Positions 17,189-25,820 of a stretch of DNA of 64,000 nt are shown here, piece by piece. Source of the stretch: Verrucomicrobiia bacterium (GTDB lineage: Bacteria > Verrucomicrobiota > Verrucomicrobiia > Limisphaerales > DSYF01). The stretch spans positions 1 to 64,000 of the forward strand of contig DASTWL010000003.1 in NCBI GenBank assembly GCA_035765895.1, given 5' to 3'. Made by a program: the position numbers and the translations under genes. Within the stretch, counting starts at the first letter, position 1. Each line of letters starts with the position of its first letter. The notes below the pieces were generated by a model. The model saw only the letters and a program-made list of their open reading frames with translations, made no database searches and was not told the DNA's origin.

Positions 17189-18627
17189 AAGAACTCTTGC
17201 TCATCATCGTGCCGCTGGCGGGCGCGGCGCTGGCCGCCCTCTGGCCCGGCGAGCGCACCCGGCCGTGGCTGTTGCCGGCGGTCGGGTTGGTGCATTCGGT
17301 GCTGGCGTTCTGGCTGCTGCTGGAACCGCCGCGTGTCGCGCCGGATGCATGGCTGGCATTCGATCCATTGGCGCGGGCGGTGTTGCCGGCGGTGTCGTTG
17401 TTGTTCCTCGTGTGCGCGGCCTATGGCGTGTCCTACCTGCGCATCCGGGCGGAGCGGTCCAACCGCGTGTTCGTGGCGTCGCTGCTGGCGATGCTGGGGT
17501 TGCTGAGCGCCGGTCATCAGTCGCGGCATCTGGGGTTGCTGTGGATCACGACGGAGGCGCTCACATTGACCGCGGTGCCGCTCCTGCATTTCAACGGCAC
17601 GGCGCGCGCCTTTGAAGCGACCTGGAAATACCTGCTCGTCGGCGGCACGGGCATCGCGATGTCGCTGCTGGGCTCATTTTGCCTGGGTTATGCCTCGCTG
17701 TATGGGGGCGGGACGGGCGACCTGACGTTTGGCGCGATGATGGCCCAGGGCGCCGGCCTGTCGCGGCCCTGGGTGCTGATCGCCTGGGTGCTGTTGCTGG
17801 TTGGCTACGGAACCAAGATGGGCCTCGCGCCCATGCACACGTGGAAGCCCGATGCCTACGGCGAAGCGCCGGGCATCGTGGGCGCCATGCTCGCGGGCGG
17901 CGTCACCACCGTGGCGTTTACCGCCTTGTTGCGCGTGCGCGCCGTGGTGGACGCGGCGGGAGCCGGCGCCATCGCCGACCGCACGCTGCTCGTCATCGGG
18001 CTCTTTTCCGTGGTGGTGGCGGCGTTGTTCCTGCTGGGAACCCGCGATTTCAAACGGATGCTCGCGTATTCGAGCGTCGAGCACATGGGCATTCTGGTCA
18101 TCGGCGCCGGGCTCGGCCGCGCGGGAGTGTGGGCGGCGCTCTTCCATGTCTGGACGAACTGCCTCACCAAGGGAACGCTGTTTCTGAGCGCGGGCAACAT
18201 TCGGCGGGCGGCGGGCGCGCGCACCTGCGATGAAGTGAGCGGCATGGCGGTGGTCACGCCCCAGTCGGCGGCGCTCTTCGTGGCCGGTCTGTTCGCCGTC
18301 ACCGCGTGTCCGCCGTTCGGCCCGTTCTTCAGTGAACTGCGCGTGCTGCGCGCGGCGATCGAAGGCGGCCACTGGGCCGCGACGGGTGTGTTCCTGGGCG
18401 GACTCCTGTTCGCCTTTTTCGGTCTGACGCGGCTGGTGTTTGCCATCGTGGATGGCCGGCCGCGCACGCCGGCCCGGACGGGCGGCGCGCATCTCCGTGA
18501 AAGCATCGGCGTCATCCTGCCGCCGCTGGCGTTGCTCGGCTTTTCCCTGTGGCTCGGCCTGGCGACGCCGGCGGTGCTGCGCGACGCCTGGACGGCGGCT
18601 GTTGCCCAACTTTTCCCCGCGTCATGA
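17185..18627 (+). CDS. HyfF-like antiporter subunit of Ehr complex
   Basis: Third antiporter-like subunit, 480 residues and about 14 helices, closest to HyfF of hydrogenase 4 and NuoN/NuoM. Typical segments are LLWITTEALTLTAVPLLHF (TM5 Glu), GTKMGLAPMHTWKPDAYGEA, and LLGTRDFKRMLAYSSVEHMG (conserved Lys and the SSVEHMG loop), then FHVWTNCLTKGTLFLSAGN. The ATG overlaps the preceding TGA by four bases. It ends in a run overlapping the large-subunit gene. It is less similar to the two HyfB-like copies than they are to each other. Confidence 0.92.
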   Translation: MKELLLIIVPLAGAALAALWPGERTRPWLLPAVGLVHSVLAFWLLLEPPRVAPDAWLAFDPLARAVLPAVSLLFLVCAAYGVSYLRIRAERSNRVFVASLLAMLGLLSAGHQSRHLGLLWITTEALTLTAVPLLHFNGTARAFEATWKYLLVGGTGIAMSLLGSFCLGYASLYGGGTGDLTFGAMMAQGAGLSRPWVLIAWVLLLVGYGTKMGLAPMHTWKPDAYGEAPGIVGAMLAGGVTTVAFTALLRVRAVVDAAGAGAIADRTLLVIGLFSVVVAALFLLGTRDFKRMLAYSSVEHMGILVIGAGLGRAGVWAALFHVWTNCLTKGTLFLSAGNIRRAAGARTCDEVSGMAVVTPQSAALFVAGLFAVTACPPFGPFFSELRVLRAAIEGGHWAATGVFLGGLLFAFFGLTRLVFAIVDGRPRTPARTGGAHLRESIGVILPPLALLGFSLWLGLATPAVLRDAWTAAVAQLFPAS

Positions 18628-20105
18628 GCACCACCTCGCCCTTTGCCCTGCTGGCCAATGCCACGAGTCTGCCGTGGGCCGATGTGCCCGCGTGGACGGT
18701 GGCGGAGTTCGTGCGCCGGACCGCGGCGGAACTGGCGCGCGGCGCGCGGCTGTGCGCGTGGTTTGGTGTGCCCGATCACGACGCCGTGCGGCTGGTGGCC
18801 GTGCTCGCCTTTGACGCCGACAACACGCTGGCCGTCGGGCGCAGCGCGCCGGTGACGGGCAGCTACCCGTCCCTCACCGTGATGAATGCGCAGGCGCATC
18901 TGTTCGAGCGCGAAGTCTGGGAACAGCATGCGCTCGTGCCGGAAGGCCATCCCTGGCTGAAACCCGTGCGACGCAGTGCCGGCACGGCGCCGGCGAACGG
19001 CGATTTTTTCCGCGTGGACGGGCCTGAGATTCACGAGGTCGCCGTCGGGCCGGTGCATGCGGGCGTCATCGAACCGGGGCATTTTCGTTTTCAATGCGCC
19101 GGCGAGGAAGTGTTGCACCTGGAGATCGCGCTGGGCTATCAGCATCGTGGCGTGGAGGAGGCGCTCGTGGGCGGACCGCATCTGGCCACGATGTGCCAGA
19201 TGGAAACGGCCGCCGGTGATTCGACCGTGGCGCACGCGACTGCGCACGCCTCGGTGATGGAAGCGCTCGCCGGCACTGAGGCGCCGTTGCGCGCCCAATG
19301 GCTGCGGGCGGTCGCGCTCGAACTGGAGCGGCTCGCCAACCACACGGGCGACCTGGGCGCGCTGGCGAACGACGTCGCCTTTCTGCCCACGGCCTCGGCG
19401 TGCGGCAAACTCCGCGGCGATTTTCTGAATCTCACCGCGCTGCTTTGCGGCAACCGCTTCGGCCGTGGCTTGGTGCGGCCGGGCGGCTGCCGCTTCGACC
19501 TCGAACCCGATCGCGGCGCGCGAATGCGCGAACGCCTGCGCCCGGTGCTGGCCGACACTGAGCAGGCCGCCGTCTGGTTGTGGGACGCCGCATCGGTCCG
19601 GGCACGTTTCGAGAATGTGGGCAAGGTGTTTGCCCGACAGGCCGCCGAAATCGGCCTGGTGGGCCTGGCGGCCCGGGCGTGCGGGCTGGTGCGCGACGTG
19701 CGTTATGATCATCCGGCGGGCTGGCATCGCTTTGCGCAGATGCCCGTGGCGGTGTGGCCCGATGGCGACGTCTTTGCGCGGGCGCGGGTGCGCTGGCTGG
19801 AAATTCAACGCTCGGGAAAATTTCTTGAAGAACAACTCGCGGTGCCGCCCGAGGGCGGGGTGCGCATCGAACCCGGACCGCTGGCCGGCGACACCCTGGC
19901 GGTGGCGCTCACGGAAGGCTGGCGCGGCGAGGTCTGCCACGTGGCCTTGACGGATGCCGGGGGCCGGTTCCGCCGCTACAAGATCGTGGACCCTTCGTTC
20001 CACAACTGGACGGGCATGGTGCTGGCGCTGCGCGGCCAGGCGATCTCGGATTTTCCCATCTGCAACAAGAGCTTCAACCTCTCGTATTGCGGCTTCGACC
20101 TCTAA
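18624..20105 (+). CDS. Hydrogenase large-subunit/NuoCD-like protein without NiFe ligands (Ehr)
   Basis: Fusion of a NuoC-like N-terminal domain (about residues 1-140) and a NuoD/HyfG-like domain (about 150-493). The N-terminal [NiFe] motif, normally RVCGIC, is replaced by ETAAGDSTVAH, so both cysteines are gone; the C-terminal DPCxSC region is KSFNLSYCGFDL, which keeps only one shifted cysteine. It therefore cannot bind a NiFe site in the normal way and fits the energy-converting-hydrogenase-related (Ehr) proteins. Conserved fold residues such as YQHRGVEE, LERLANHTGDLGAL and LSYCG remain. The electron donor or acceptor is unknown; no hyp maturation gene is present. The ATG overlaps the HyfF-like stop. 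Confidence 0.9.
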   Translation: MSTTSPFALLANATSLPWADVPAWTVAEFVRRTAAELARGARLCAWFGVPDHDAVRLVAVLAFDADNTLAVGRSAPVTGSYPSLTVMNAQAHLFEREVWEQHALVPEGHPWLKPVRRSAGTAPANGDFFRVDGPEIHEVAVGPVHAGVIEPGHFRFQCAGEEVLHLEIALGYQHRGVEEALVGGPHLATMCQMETAAGDSTVAHATAHASVMEALAGTEAPLRAQWLRAVALELERLANHTGDLGALANDVAFLPTASACGKLRGDFLNLTALLCGNRFGRGLVRPGGCRFDLEPDRGARMRERLRPVLADTEQAAVWLWDAASVRARFENVGKVFARQAAEIGLVGLAARACGLVRDVRYDHPAGWHRFAQMPVAVWPDGDVFARARVRWLEIQRSGKFLEEQLAVPPEGGVRIEPGPLAGDTLAVALTEGWRGEVCHVALTDAGGRFRRYKIVDPSFHNWTGMVLALRGQAISDFPICNKSFNLSYCGFDL

Positions 20106-20117
20106 CCCTGCCCACCC

Positions 20118-20912
20118 ATGTTCGTCCTCAATACTCTTGCCCACCGGCTTCGGAACGGTTGCCAGACGATGGCGTATCCTGACGGCCCGGCTCCGGCGCT
20201 GCCGGACCGCCACGGTGGGGCCCTGCGCGTTGAGGCCGCAAAATGTGCCGAGGGGTGCCGCGAATGCGTGCCCGTCTGCCCGACGCAGGCCATCACGCGT
20301 CCCGCGGGCCGCGCCGTCTCATTGGATCTGGGCCGTTGCATTTTTTGTGCGGCATGCGTCGAGGCGTGTCCAGCCGGAGCCATCACGCAAACCGGCGACC
20401 ATCGCATGGCGGGACGGCGGCGGGAAGACCTTGTGCTCGGCCGTCCCGGCGACGAGCAGGTCCGGCTGGCCGTGGCGCTGGATGGAAAACTTCGCAGGCT
20501 GTTTGGCCGTTCGCTGCGCTTGCGTCAGGTCAGTGCGGGCGGTTGCAACGCCTGTGAGGCCGACACCAACGTGCTGGGCACCATCGGCTGGGATTTGGGA
20601 CGTTTCGGCATTCAATTCGTTGCCTCACCCCGGCACGCGGATGGGTTGCTCGTTACCGGGTGTGTGAGCCGCAACATGGAACTCGCCCTGCGCAAGGCTT
20701 ACGAGGCCGTGCCGGAGCCCAAGATTGTCATCGCGGTCGGCGCGTGTGCCATTGCAGGCGGACCGTTCGTTGGCCATCCCCAAATTCGGGAGGGCGCGTC
20801 GGCGGTGGTGCCGGTGGACTTGTTTGTCCCGGGCTGTCCGCCCCATCCGCTGACGATTCTTGACGGCTTGTTGCGGTTGTTGGGGCGGTTGGAGGAATCA
20901 GCTGGAAAGTGA
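20118..20912 (+). CDS. Fused two-cluster ferredoxin and NuoB/HyfI-like small subunit of Ehr complex
   Basis: Protein of 264 residues joining the HyfH (NuoI-like) and HyfI (NuoB-like) subunits. The ferredoxin half (about 35-100) has CAEGCRECVPVCP, with one extra residue between the first two cysteines, and a standard CIFCAACVEACP, so two [4Fe-4S] clusters are likely. The NuoB-like half (about 130-255) keeps the N2-type cluster ligands in GGCNACEAD, VGACAIAGG and PGCPPHP. It closes the operon, 12 bases after the large subunit. It carries electrons between the ferredoxin-like site and the membrane arm. Its fused form is discussed in the findings. Confidence 0.9.
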   Translation: MFVLNTLAHRLRNGCQTMAYPDGPAPALPDRHGGALRVEAAKCAEGCRECVPVCPTQAITRPAGRAVSLDLGRCIFCAACVEACPAGAITQTGDHRMAGRRREDLVLGRPGDEQVRLAVALDGKLRRLFGRSLRLRQVSAGGCNACEADTNVLGTIGWDLGRFGIQFVASPRHADGLLVTGCVSRNMELALRKAYEAVPEPKIVIAVGACAIAGGPFVGHPQIREGASAVVPVDLFVPGCPPHPLTILDGLLRLLGRLEESAGK

Positions 20913-21091
20913 TGGCCGGCTGGGGCGATGCCCCCGTTCCCGCTGCCCAAACCGTGGGCGGCTCGTTGAACGACGGCCAGGCAAACCGATTTGGGCGTTT
21001 TCTTTCCTTGTCTGGACGGGCGGCAAACGGTTTTCTTAACCCATATTTTGACGCGGCAATCGTAAATCTGACATCGTAACTCATAAATCTC

Positions 21092-22360
21092 ATGGCCTAT
21101 ACAACATGCACCGTCCCCAAGGGCGGCAAAATTTCGATCCAAAACGGCAAACTGAACGTCCCTGATCAACCGATTGTTCCCTTCATTCGCGGCGACGGCA
21201 CGGGGCCGGACATCTGGGCGGCCTCGGAACGCGTGTTTGATGCGGCCGTCGCGAAGGCCTACGGCGGGAAGCGCAAGATTTCCTGGATGGAAGTGTTCGC
21301 CGGCGAAGCGGCGTTCACCAAGTTCAACAACTGGCTGCCCGACGACACCGTCGAGGCGTTCAAGGAGTTTCTGGTCGGCATCAAAGGCCCGCTCACCACA
21401 CCGGTCGGCGGTGGCATCCGCTCGCTGAACGTCGCGTTGCGCCAGCTGCTCGATCTCTACGTCTGCCTACGCCCCGTGCAGTATTTCCAGGGGGTGCCCA
21501 GCCCGGTGAAGCATCCCGAAAAAGTGGACATGGTCATCTTCCGTGAGAACACCGAGGACATTTATGCAGGCATTGACTTCGAGGCCGGCAAGGAGGCCGC
21601 AACCAAGACCCTCGAATTCCTCAAGGCCGCCTTCCCGAAGGAATTCAAAAAAATCCGCTTCGGCAACGAGGCGGCAGAGTTCGTTGGCGTCGGCATCAAG
21701 CCCGTCAGCAAGCCCGGCACGGAACGTCTCGTGCGTTCAGCCATCCAATACGCCATCGCCAACAAAAAGAAGTCGGTGACGATTGTCCACAAGGGCAACA
21801 TCATGAAATACACCGAGGGCGCCTTCCGCGACTGGAGTTACGCGCTCGCCAAGAGCGAGTTTGGCGCGGTGGAAATCGACGGCGGTCCGTGGTGCAAGAT
21901 TCCGGAAGGCAAACCCGGCGCGGGCATCGTCATCAAGGACGCCATCGCCGACATCACGCTCCAGCAGGTGCTCACGCGGCCGACGGACTTTGATGTGATC
22001 GCCACGTTGAATTTGAACGGGGACTACTTGAGCGACGCGCTCGCGGCGCAAGTCGGCGGCATTGGCATCGCGCCCGGCGGCAACATCAACTACCTCACCG
22101 GGCACGCCATTTTCGAAGCGACGCACGGCACGGCGCCGAAGTATGCCAACAAGGATGTCGTCAACCCCGGTTCGGTGGTGCTCTCCGGCGAAATGATGCT
22201 GCGCCATCTCGGCTGGACCGAGGCGGCTGATCTCATTCTCAAGGGCCTGAATGGTGCCATTGGCTCAAAGAAGGTGACCTATGATTTTGCCCGCCTGATG
22301 GAAGGCGCCACGGAAATCAAGTGCTCGGCGTTCGGCGACAACATCGTCGCCCACATGTAA
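21092..22360 (+). CDS. icd: Isocitrate dehydrogenase, NADP-dependent type
   Basis: Oxidatively decarboxylates isocitrate to 2-oxoglutarate in the TCA cycle. The protein has 422 residues, the usual length of the bacterial homodimeric enzyme. Visible signatures are [14 protein letters not shown]-like [15 protein letters not shown], the substrate-binding [33 protein letters not shown], the catalytic [21 protein letters not shown], the Asp pair in [17 protein letters not shown], and the coenzyme motif [20 protein letters not shown]. The Lys/Tyr/Arg set for NADP use is suggested by the latter loop but was not checked by alignment. It stands alone, with a terminator downstream. Confidence 0.96.
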   Translation: MAYTTCTVPKGGKISIQNGKLNVPDQPIVPFIRGDGTGPDIWAASERVFDAAVAKAYGGKRKISWMEVFAGEAAFTKFNNWLPDDTVEAFKEFLVGIKGPLTTPVGGGIRSLNVALRQLLDLYVCLRPVQYFQGVPSPVKHPEKVDMVIFRENTEDIYAGIDFEAGKEAATKTLEFLKAAFPKEFKKIRFGNEAAEFVGVGIKPVSKPGTERLVRSAIQYAIANKKKSVTIVHKGNIMKYTEGAFRDWSYALAKSEFGAVEIDGGPWCKIPEGKPGAGIVIKDAIADITLQQVLTRPTDFDVIATLNLNGDYLSDALAAQVGGIGIAPGGNINYLTGHAIFEATHGTAPKYANKDVVNPGSVVLSGEMMLRHLGWTEAADLILKGLNGAIGSKKVTYDFARLMEGATEIKCSAFGDNIVAHM

Positions 22361-22394
22361 GGGCGTCCCCGTCGGCAAGCGGATGATTACGCAC

Positions 22395-22430
22395 AGCGGC
22401 CTCTTCGCGGGGGCCGCTGCTTCGTTTTTT
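22395..22430 (+). terminator. Rho-independent terminator after icd
   Basis: Hairpin of AGCGGCC (22395-22401) and GGCCGCT (22412-22418) with a short loop, followed by CTTCGTTTTTT (T-run 22425-22430). It lies 35 bases after the icd stop. Confidence 0.85.
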
Positions 22431-22522
22431 GTGCGGGGTGATTCCTCTTGCACCCTCAAAGTGCGGCGCGATACTCCCGGACAATCTGCATCAAGTTCGC
22501 CACGGCATAGCCACACCACATA

Positions 22523-23302
22523 ATGACGCGCCCATCCAAAGACAAGACCGCCTCGCAACGCCAGCGCGACCAGATGCTCAAACTGGTGGCCAAGGGATTT
22601 TACAACGAGCTGGTCAACTACGGCGTCGAGAAGGGCGAAATCCTGCGCGTGGCGTCCCACCTGCTCGACAACCTCATGGCCCAGCAGCAGAAGCCCGGTG
22701 ACGGCGCCGACCATTACAGCGATCTCTTCACGCTCAAGACCGTCCGGGACGAATGGCCCGGGCAACGGCAGCTCAGTGTGCAGCACGTCACGCTCCGGCC
22801 GCTCCGGCTCGAACTCATTCCCCAGGTGGCGGCCTGGCTGGACGCTCCCGGCGTGCGCGAAAGCTTTGTGCCCGCCTTTCCGGACAGGGCGGAGGAACTT
22901 CAGCGTTATTTCGCCCATCCCACCCGCGAATATTTCGGCATCTATTTTGAAGAACGTCCGGTGGGCATTGTGGGCGCGGAAAACATCGACCCGGCGGCGG
23001 GCAAGCTGGAGATGAAAAAGCTCGTCGGCGAAACCGGCCTGCAAGGGAAGGGCGTGGGCAAGCGGGCCACCTTCGCCTTTCTTTACTACGCTTTCATGAT
23101 TCGCGATGTGAACAAGGTTTACATCCACTCGCGCGACATCAACCTGCGCAACCTGAACCTCAATTCACGGTTCGGCTTCGAACTCGAAGGCGTCTTCCTC
23201 GAAGACCTGAACATCGGCGGCAAACGCCAGGACGTCGTGCGCATGGCGTTGTTCAAGCCGCTGTGGCAGCAGATTTTTGCGGGCGACGGCGCGCCGGCCT
23301 GA
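22523..23302 (+). CDS. GNAT-family N-acetyltransferase
   Basis: Protein of 259 residues; the N-terminal 70 residues are a helical extra domain (QRDQMLKLVAKGFYNELVNYGV), followed by a RimJ/RimL-like GNAT domain (about 85-250). The acetyl-CoA loop shows as KLVGETGLQGKGVGKRATFAF and the C-terminal motif as INLRNLNLNSRFGFELEG. The substrate is unknown; the family acetylates small amines or protein N-termini. The ORF begins with an ATG about 160 bases after the icd terminator and is independent of it. Its 3' end abuts the remnant sigma gene on the other strand. Confidence 0.85.
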   Translation: MTRPSKDKTASQRQRDQMLKLVAKGFYNELVNYGVEKGEILRVASHLLDNLMAQQQKPGDGADHYSDLFTLKTVRDEWPGQRQLSVQHVTLRPLRLELIPQVAAWLDAPGVRESFVPAFPDRAEELQRYFAHPTREYFGIYFEERPVGIVGAENIDPAAGKLEMKKLVGETGLQGKGVGKRATFAFLYYAFMIRDVNKVYIHSRDINLRNLNLNSRFGFELEGVFLEDLNIGGKRQDVVRMALFKPLWQQIFAGDGAPA

Positions 23303-23465
23303 GGTGTGCATCTTTGCGGGCTGCTGCTGCCACCATGTCCTCCGCTTCGGATGCGCGCCCCCGCATCCGGCAGGCGATGCCGAAGAGCAGCGGGTGATGT
23401 TCGTTGAAGGTTCCTATCACGAGGCGCGCTTGCGGCCGATGGATTCCAGCTCGTCTGCGGGTCAC
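23303..23465 (-). pseudogene. Remnant of an ECF sigma factor (SigJ-like) gene, region 2 only
   Basis: Minus-strand frame starting with GTG at 23465, which overlaps the stop of the NmrA-like gene (GTGA). It encodes FNEHHPLLFGIACRMRGRASEAEDMV, which looks like the start of ECF sigma factors of the SigJ group (F-x-x-x-R-P-x-LFGIAYRMLGSVAEAEDVV). After EDMV the sequence turns into Ala/Arg-rich shadow translation, and there is no room for sigma region 4 before the GNAT gene. It is best read as a truncated remnant of a regulator gene once next to the reductase. Confidence 0.6.
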
Positions 23466-24253
23466 ATAGTGACGCGGACGGATGTTTGCGCTTTGAGGCC
23501 CTCAAGCCAGTCACGAAAATGTATTTTGCCGAGGCGCAGGTTCGCACCGGGTGTCGGCGTCAAACTCTGGTCGTTGATGACCGAACCGAAATACGGCGCC
23601 TGCGGGTCGGTGACGACCGTGCGCGTGTCGCCGGTGGCCTGGAACAGTTGCCGCGCCAGTTCGTCCTGGGCGATGGCTTCCGGTCCGGCGAGCTCGACGA
23701 TGCCGTTGACGGGTGATCCCACCGCGAAGTCCGCCACGGTCCCGGCGACCTCTTCGGCGGCGACGGGCTGCATGAGCGCGGCGGGCAGGGTGGTCGTCTG
23801 GCCCTGCGTTGCGACGTCGGCAATCCCCTTGGTGAACTCGAAGAACTGCGTGGCGCGGACGATGGTGAAGGGCAGGCCGCTGGCGCGAATCAGGTTCTCC
23901 TGCACGAGCTTTGCGGCGAAGTAATAGTTGTCCGGCAGGCGGTCCGTGCCGACGATCGAGAGCGCGACGTAATGCTGCACTCCGGCGGCCTTTCCGGTGG
24001 TGATGAGATTGCGCGTGGAATGCTTAAAGAACTCCCGCACCGCCGCGGGGGCGAAGGACGGCGAGTTCGCCACGTCCACGACCACCTGCGCACCGCTCAG
24101 GGCGGCGGCCAGACCTTCACCGGTGATGGCATTGACGCCCCGGGAGGGTGAAGCCGCCACGGCCTCGTGTCCCTGCTGTTGGAGGCGCGCCACCACCTGC
24201 CTGCCGATGAGTCCGCTGCCGCCAATCACCACGATCTTCAGTTTCTTTGTCAT
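23462..24253 (-). CDS. NAD(P)-binding NmrA-like reductase (atypical SDR)
   Basis: Protein of 263 residues with a Rossmann fold: KIVVIGGSGLIGRQVVARL near residues 5-23, then YVALSIVGTDRLPDNYYFAAKLVQENLIRASGLPFTIVRATQFFEF, where the active-site Tyr/Lys pair of the SDR family is replaced by YY-AAK. This is the pattern of the NmrA/quinone-oxidoreductase-2-like proteins that bind NAD(P)H. The start at 24253 (MTKKLKIVV) puts the nucleotide motif at the N-terminus. Such genes often neighbour a SigJ-type sigma factor, as seen in the remnant downstream. Substrate unknown. Confidence 0.85.
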   Translation of the reverse strand: MTKKLKIVVIGGSGLIGRQVVARLQQQGHEAVAASPSRGVNAITGEGLAAALSGAQVVVDVANSPSFAPAAVREFFKHSTRNLITTGKAAGVQHYVALSIVGTDRLPDNYYFAAKLVQENLIRASGLPFTIVRATQFFEFTKGIADVATQGQTTTLPAALMQPVAAEEVAGTVADFAVGSPVNGIVELAGPEAIAQDELARQLFQATGDTRTVVTDPQAPYFGSVINDQSLTPTPGANLRLGKIHFRDWLEGLKAQTSVRVTM

Positions 24254-24408
24254 AGTCTTGTTTGCATTGAACGTTCGACCGTCAGCAATCCAGACGATTG
24301 AACCCTTGGCGGTGTGACAAAACGGGGAAAATCCATTTACGGGATGGGAAGGGCCAGTCGGTTCACCCAATGATGTCCGGGTCGGCCCGGACGGAGCCTT
24401 GTCGGGCG

Positions 24409-24743
24409 GAAGGATGGAATCCCGGCCTACTCCCCCCAGGAGAAGGAGAAACGCTCCCAGCTTTTGCCGCCAACCTGTGGCCAGCTCGGTTCAACCGTTT
24501 GCGAGCAGCCTATCCCGAAGGGATTGAGTCATTAAGCCCAGGGTTGGAGCGGAGCGACTACTTTGGGCGGGCGTGAAAAGGAAATCACAACCCCAATGGG
24601 GTTGCAGCGGGGAAATTGGGGATTGTTTGGTGGCCGTGCGCCAGAACCAACCCCTTCAGGGTTGAGGTAATGTTTGGGGCGTTGACCCAGGGTAGCGCGT
24701 GCCGCGCAACCCTGGGCTGAAGGATGGAATCCCGTTGGGATTC
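24409..24743. repeat. Palindrome-rich intergenic repeat element
   Basis: A non-coding block of 335 bases with the 16-base direct repeat GAAGGATGGAATCCCG at both edges (24409-24424 and 24719-24734). Inside are CAACCCCAATGGGGTTG (24588-24604), CAACCCCTTCAGGGTTG (24648-24664), a long inverted repeat CCCAGGGT/ACCCTGGG (24686-24716) and GAATCCCGTTGGGATTC (24727-24743). It contains words (AGCCCAGGGTTG, CCGAAGGGATTGA) that I recall from dispersed intergenic repeats of Verrucomicrobia and Planctomycetes genomes. No transposase is seen. The gap around it (24254-24785) holds no gene. Confidence 0.65.
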
Positions 24744-24785
24744 AAAATGGCTGGGGTGTGTCACGCGGCGAGAACCGGGCTAAAA

Positions 24786-25766
24786 TTAGCTGATCACGTT
24801 TGACACAATTGCCGAGAGGGATGACCACCGAATTCGTTCGATGGACGGCTTTCTGAACACGTTTTTGCAAATGTGTGACCAGTCATATCTAGATACTCCT
24901 TTACTGCTTGCGTAGATGCTTCTTTTAGGCGTGTCAGAGATTTCTGGAAACCCCAATCGTTCCATGTTTTTAGAATGATAACCAAACCCAAGAAACACAA
25001 AATTGTCTGATGCTTTGAGCAAACTGCGGGCTGCAGAGAATGCAGCGGTCTTTGTGTTTGCCTCAGAAATGACGACGATACTTTTTGACGCCAACTTTAT
25101 TCTTTCGTATTGGTCAGGCCGTTCCATCGACATCCAGTGTAGGTGTTCACCCTTATACTTTCCGAGCGTTCCGTGCGGATGGACAACAAACTCCTCGGTT
25201 AACCATTCGGCGGCCTTTGACCTGCTGACGCGAAGATTGTTTGCAATCACGCCACAAAAATAGCACTCAAAAGTTCTATCATAATTGAAGGTCACCACCC
25301 TCACCCTTTTCTTTTTCAGTGCCGACCATGAGTTGCAGTTTAGAGACTGCCAGAGAGACTCATACCAGTGATCTCTGGGATGATTTGGAGGAAAAAGTTT
25401 TTCTTCGTTCTCTTTACCATCTAAGGCCATGGCCATGGCTATTTTTCCAACCGTCATCCAGGTGGGACGCTTTTCAAGAAAGGAATCCACGGTGGAAATT
25501 GCTGACATTTGTAAGTCAGCCCGAAATCCCCGAAAGTCCTCTTGTGAAATATTAAATTGCTTCAGCAGTTTCAGATTTGAATCCGTTGTCCGAATCTTTA
25601 ATACCAAATCCCGCAATTCACGCCCAAGCGGCAAGCCATAAGGTTTGCTTGCCCCAGCCCCAGCTATTATGACAGTCGACTCGGAAGCAGAGTTTGATTG
25701 ATGTTTTAGCATCCGATCCAAACTTGCTTTCAAGTTCGCATCTGTCACGGATCTGCTCGAGACCAT
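24786..25766 (-). CDS. SIR2-like domain protein, AT-rich gene
   Basis: Protein of about 326 residues with SIR2-family features: VIIAGAGASKPYGLPLGREL (NAD-binding GAGAS loop) near residues 32-51, VVTFNYDRTFE (conserved Asn in the TFNYD motif, near 161), VVHPHGTLG (His of the HG motif, near 198) and a late VFLGFGYHSKNMERLG. The two catalytic-type residues are thus kept. The ATG at 25766 is preferred over a GTG at 25814. Base composition is clearly AT-rich (25 of 60 G+C in the line at 24841), unlike both neighbours, so it is probably a recent arrival. Stand-alone SIR2 proteins often deplete NAD in anti-phage defence, which is a possible role but only inferred here. It lies just downstream of ilvD on the same strand. 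Confidence 0.75.
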   Translation of the reverse strand: MVSSRSVTDANLKASLDRMLKHQSNSASESTVIIAGAGASKPYGLPLGRELRDLVLKIRTTDSNLKLLKQFNISQEDFRGFRADLQMSAISTVDSFLEKRPTWMTVGKIAMAMALDGKENEEKLFPPNHPRDHWYESLWQSLNCNSWSALKKKRVRVVTFNYDRTFECYFCGVIANNLRVSRSKAAEWLTEEFVVHPHGTLGKYKGEHLHWMSMERPDQYERIKLASKSIVVISEANTKTAAFSAARSLLKASDNFVFLGFGYHSKNMERLGFPEISDTPKRSIYASSKGVSRYDWSHICKNVFRKPSIERIRWSSLSAIVSNVIS

Positions 25767-25820
25767 GTCTGCGTATTCATCTAGGGGGGTGCGAGATGGA
25801 GGGCGAGCGCGCACAAAAAT

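Noticed and set aside
10909-20912. Reading the operon as an active [NiFe] hydrogenase or formate hydrogenlyase
   Set aside because: The large subunit lacks the NiFe cysteines, and no hyp maturation, formate dehydrogenase or endopeptidase gene is present.
24409-24743. CRISPR array
   Set aside because: Palindromes differ from each other and there is no regular repeat-spacer period.
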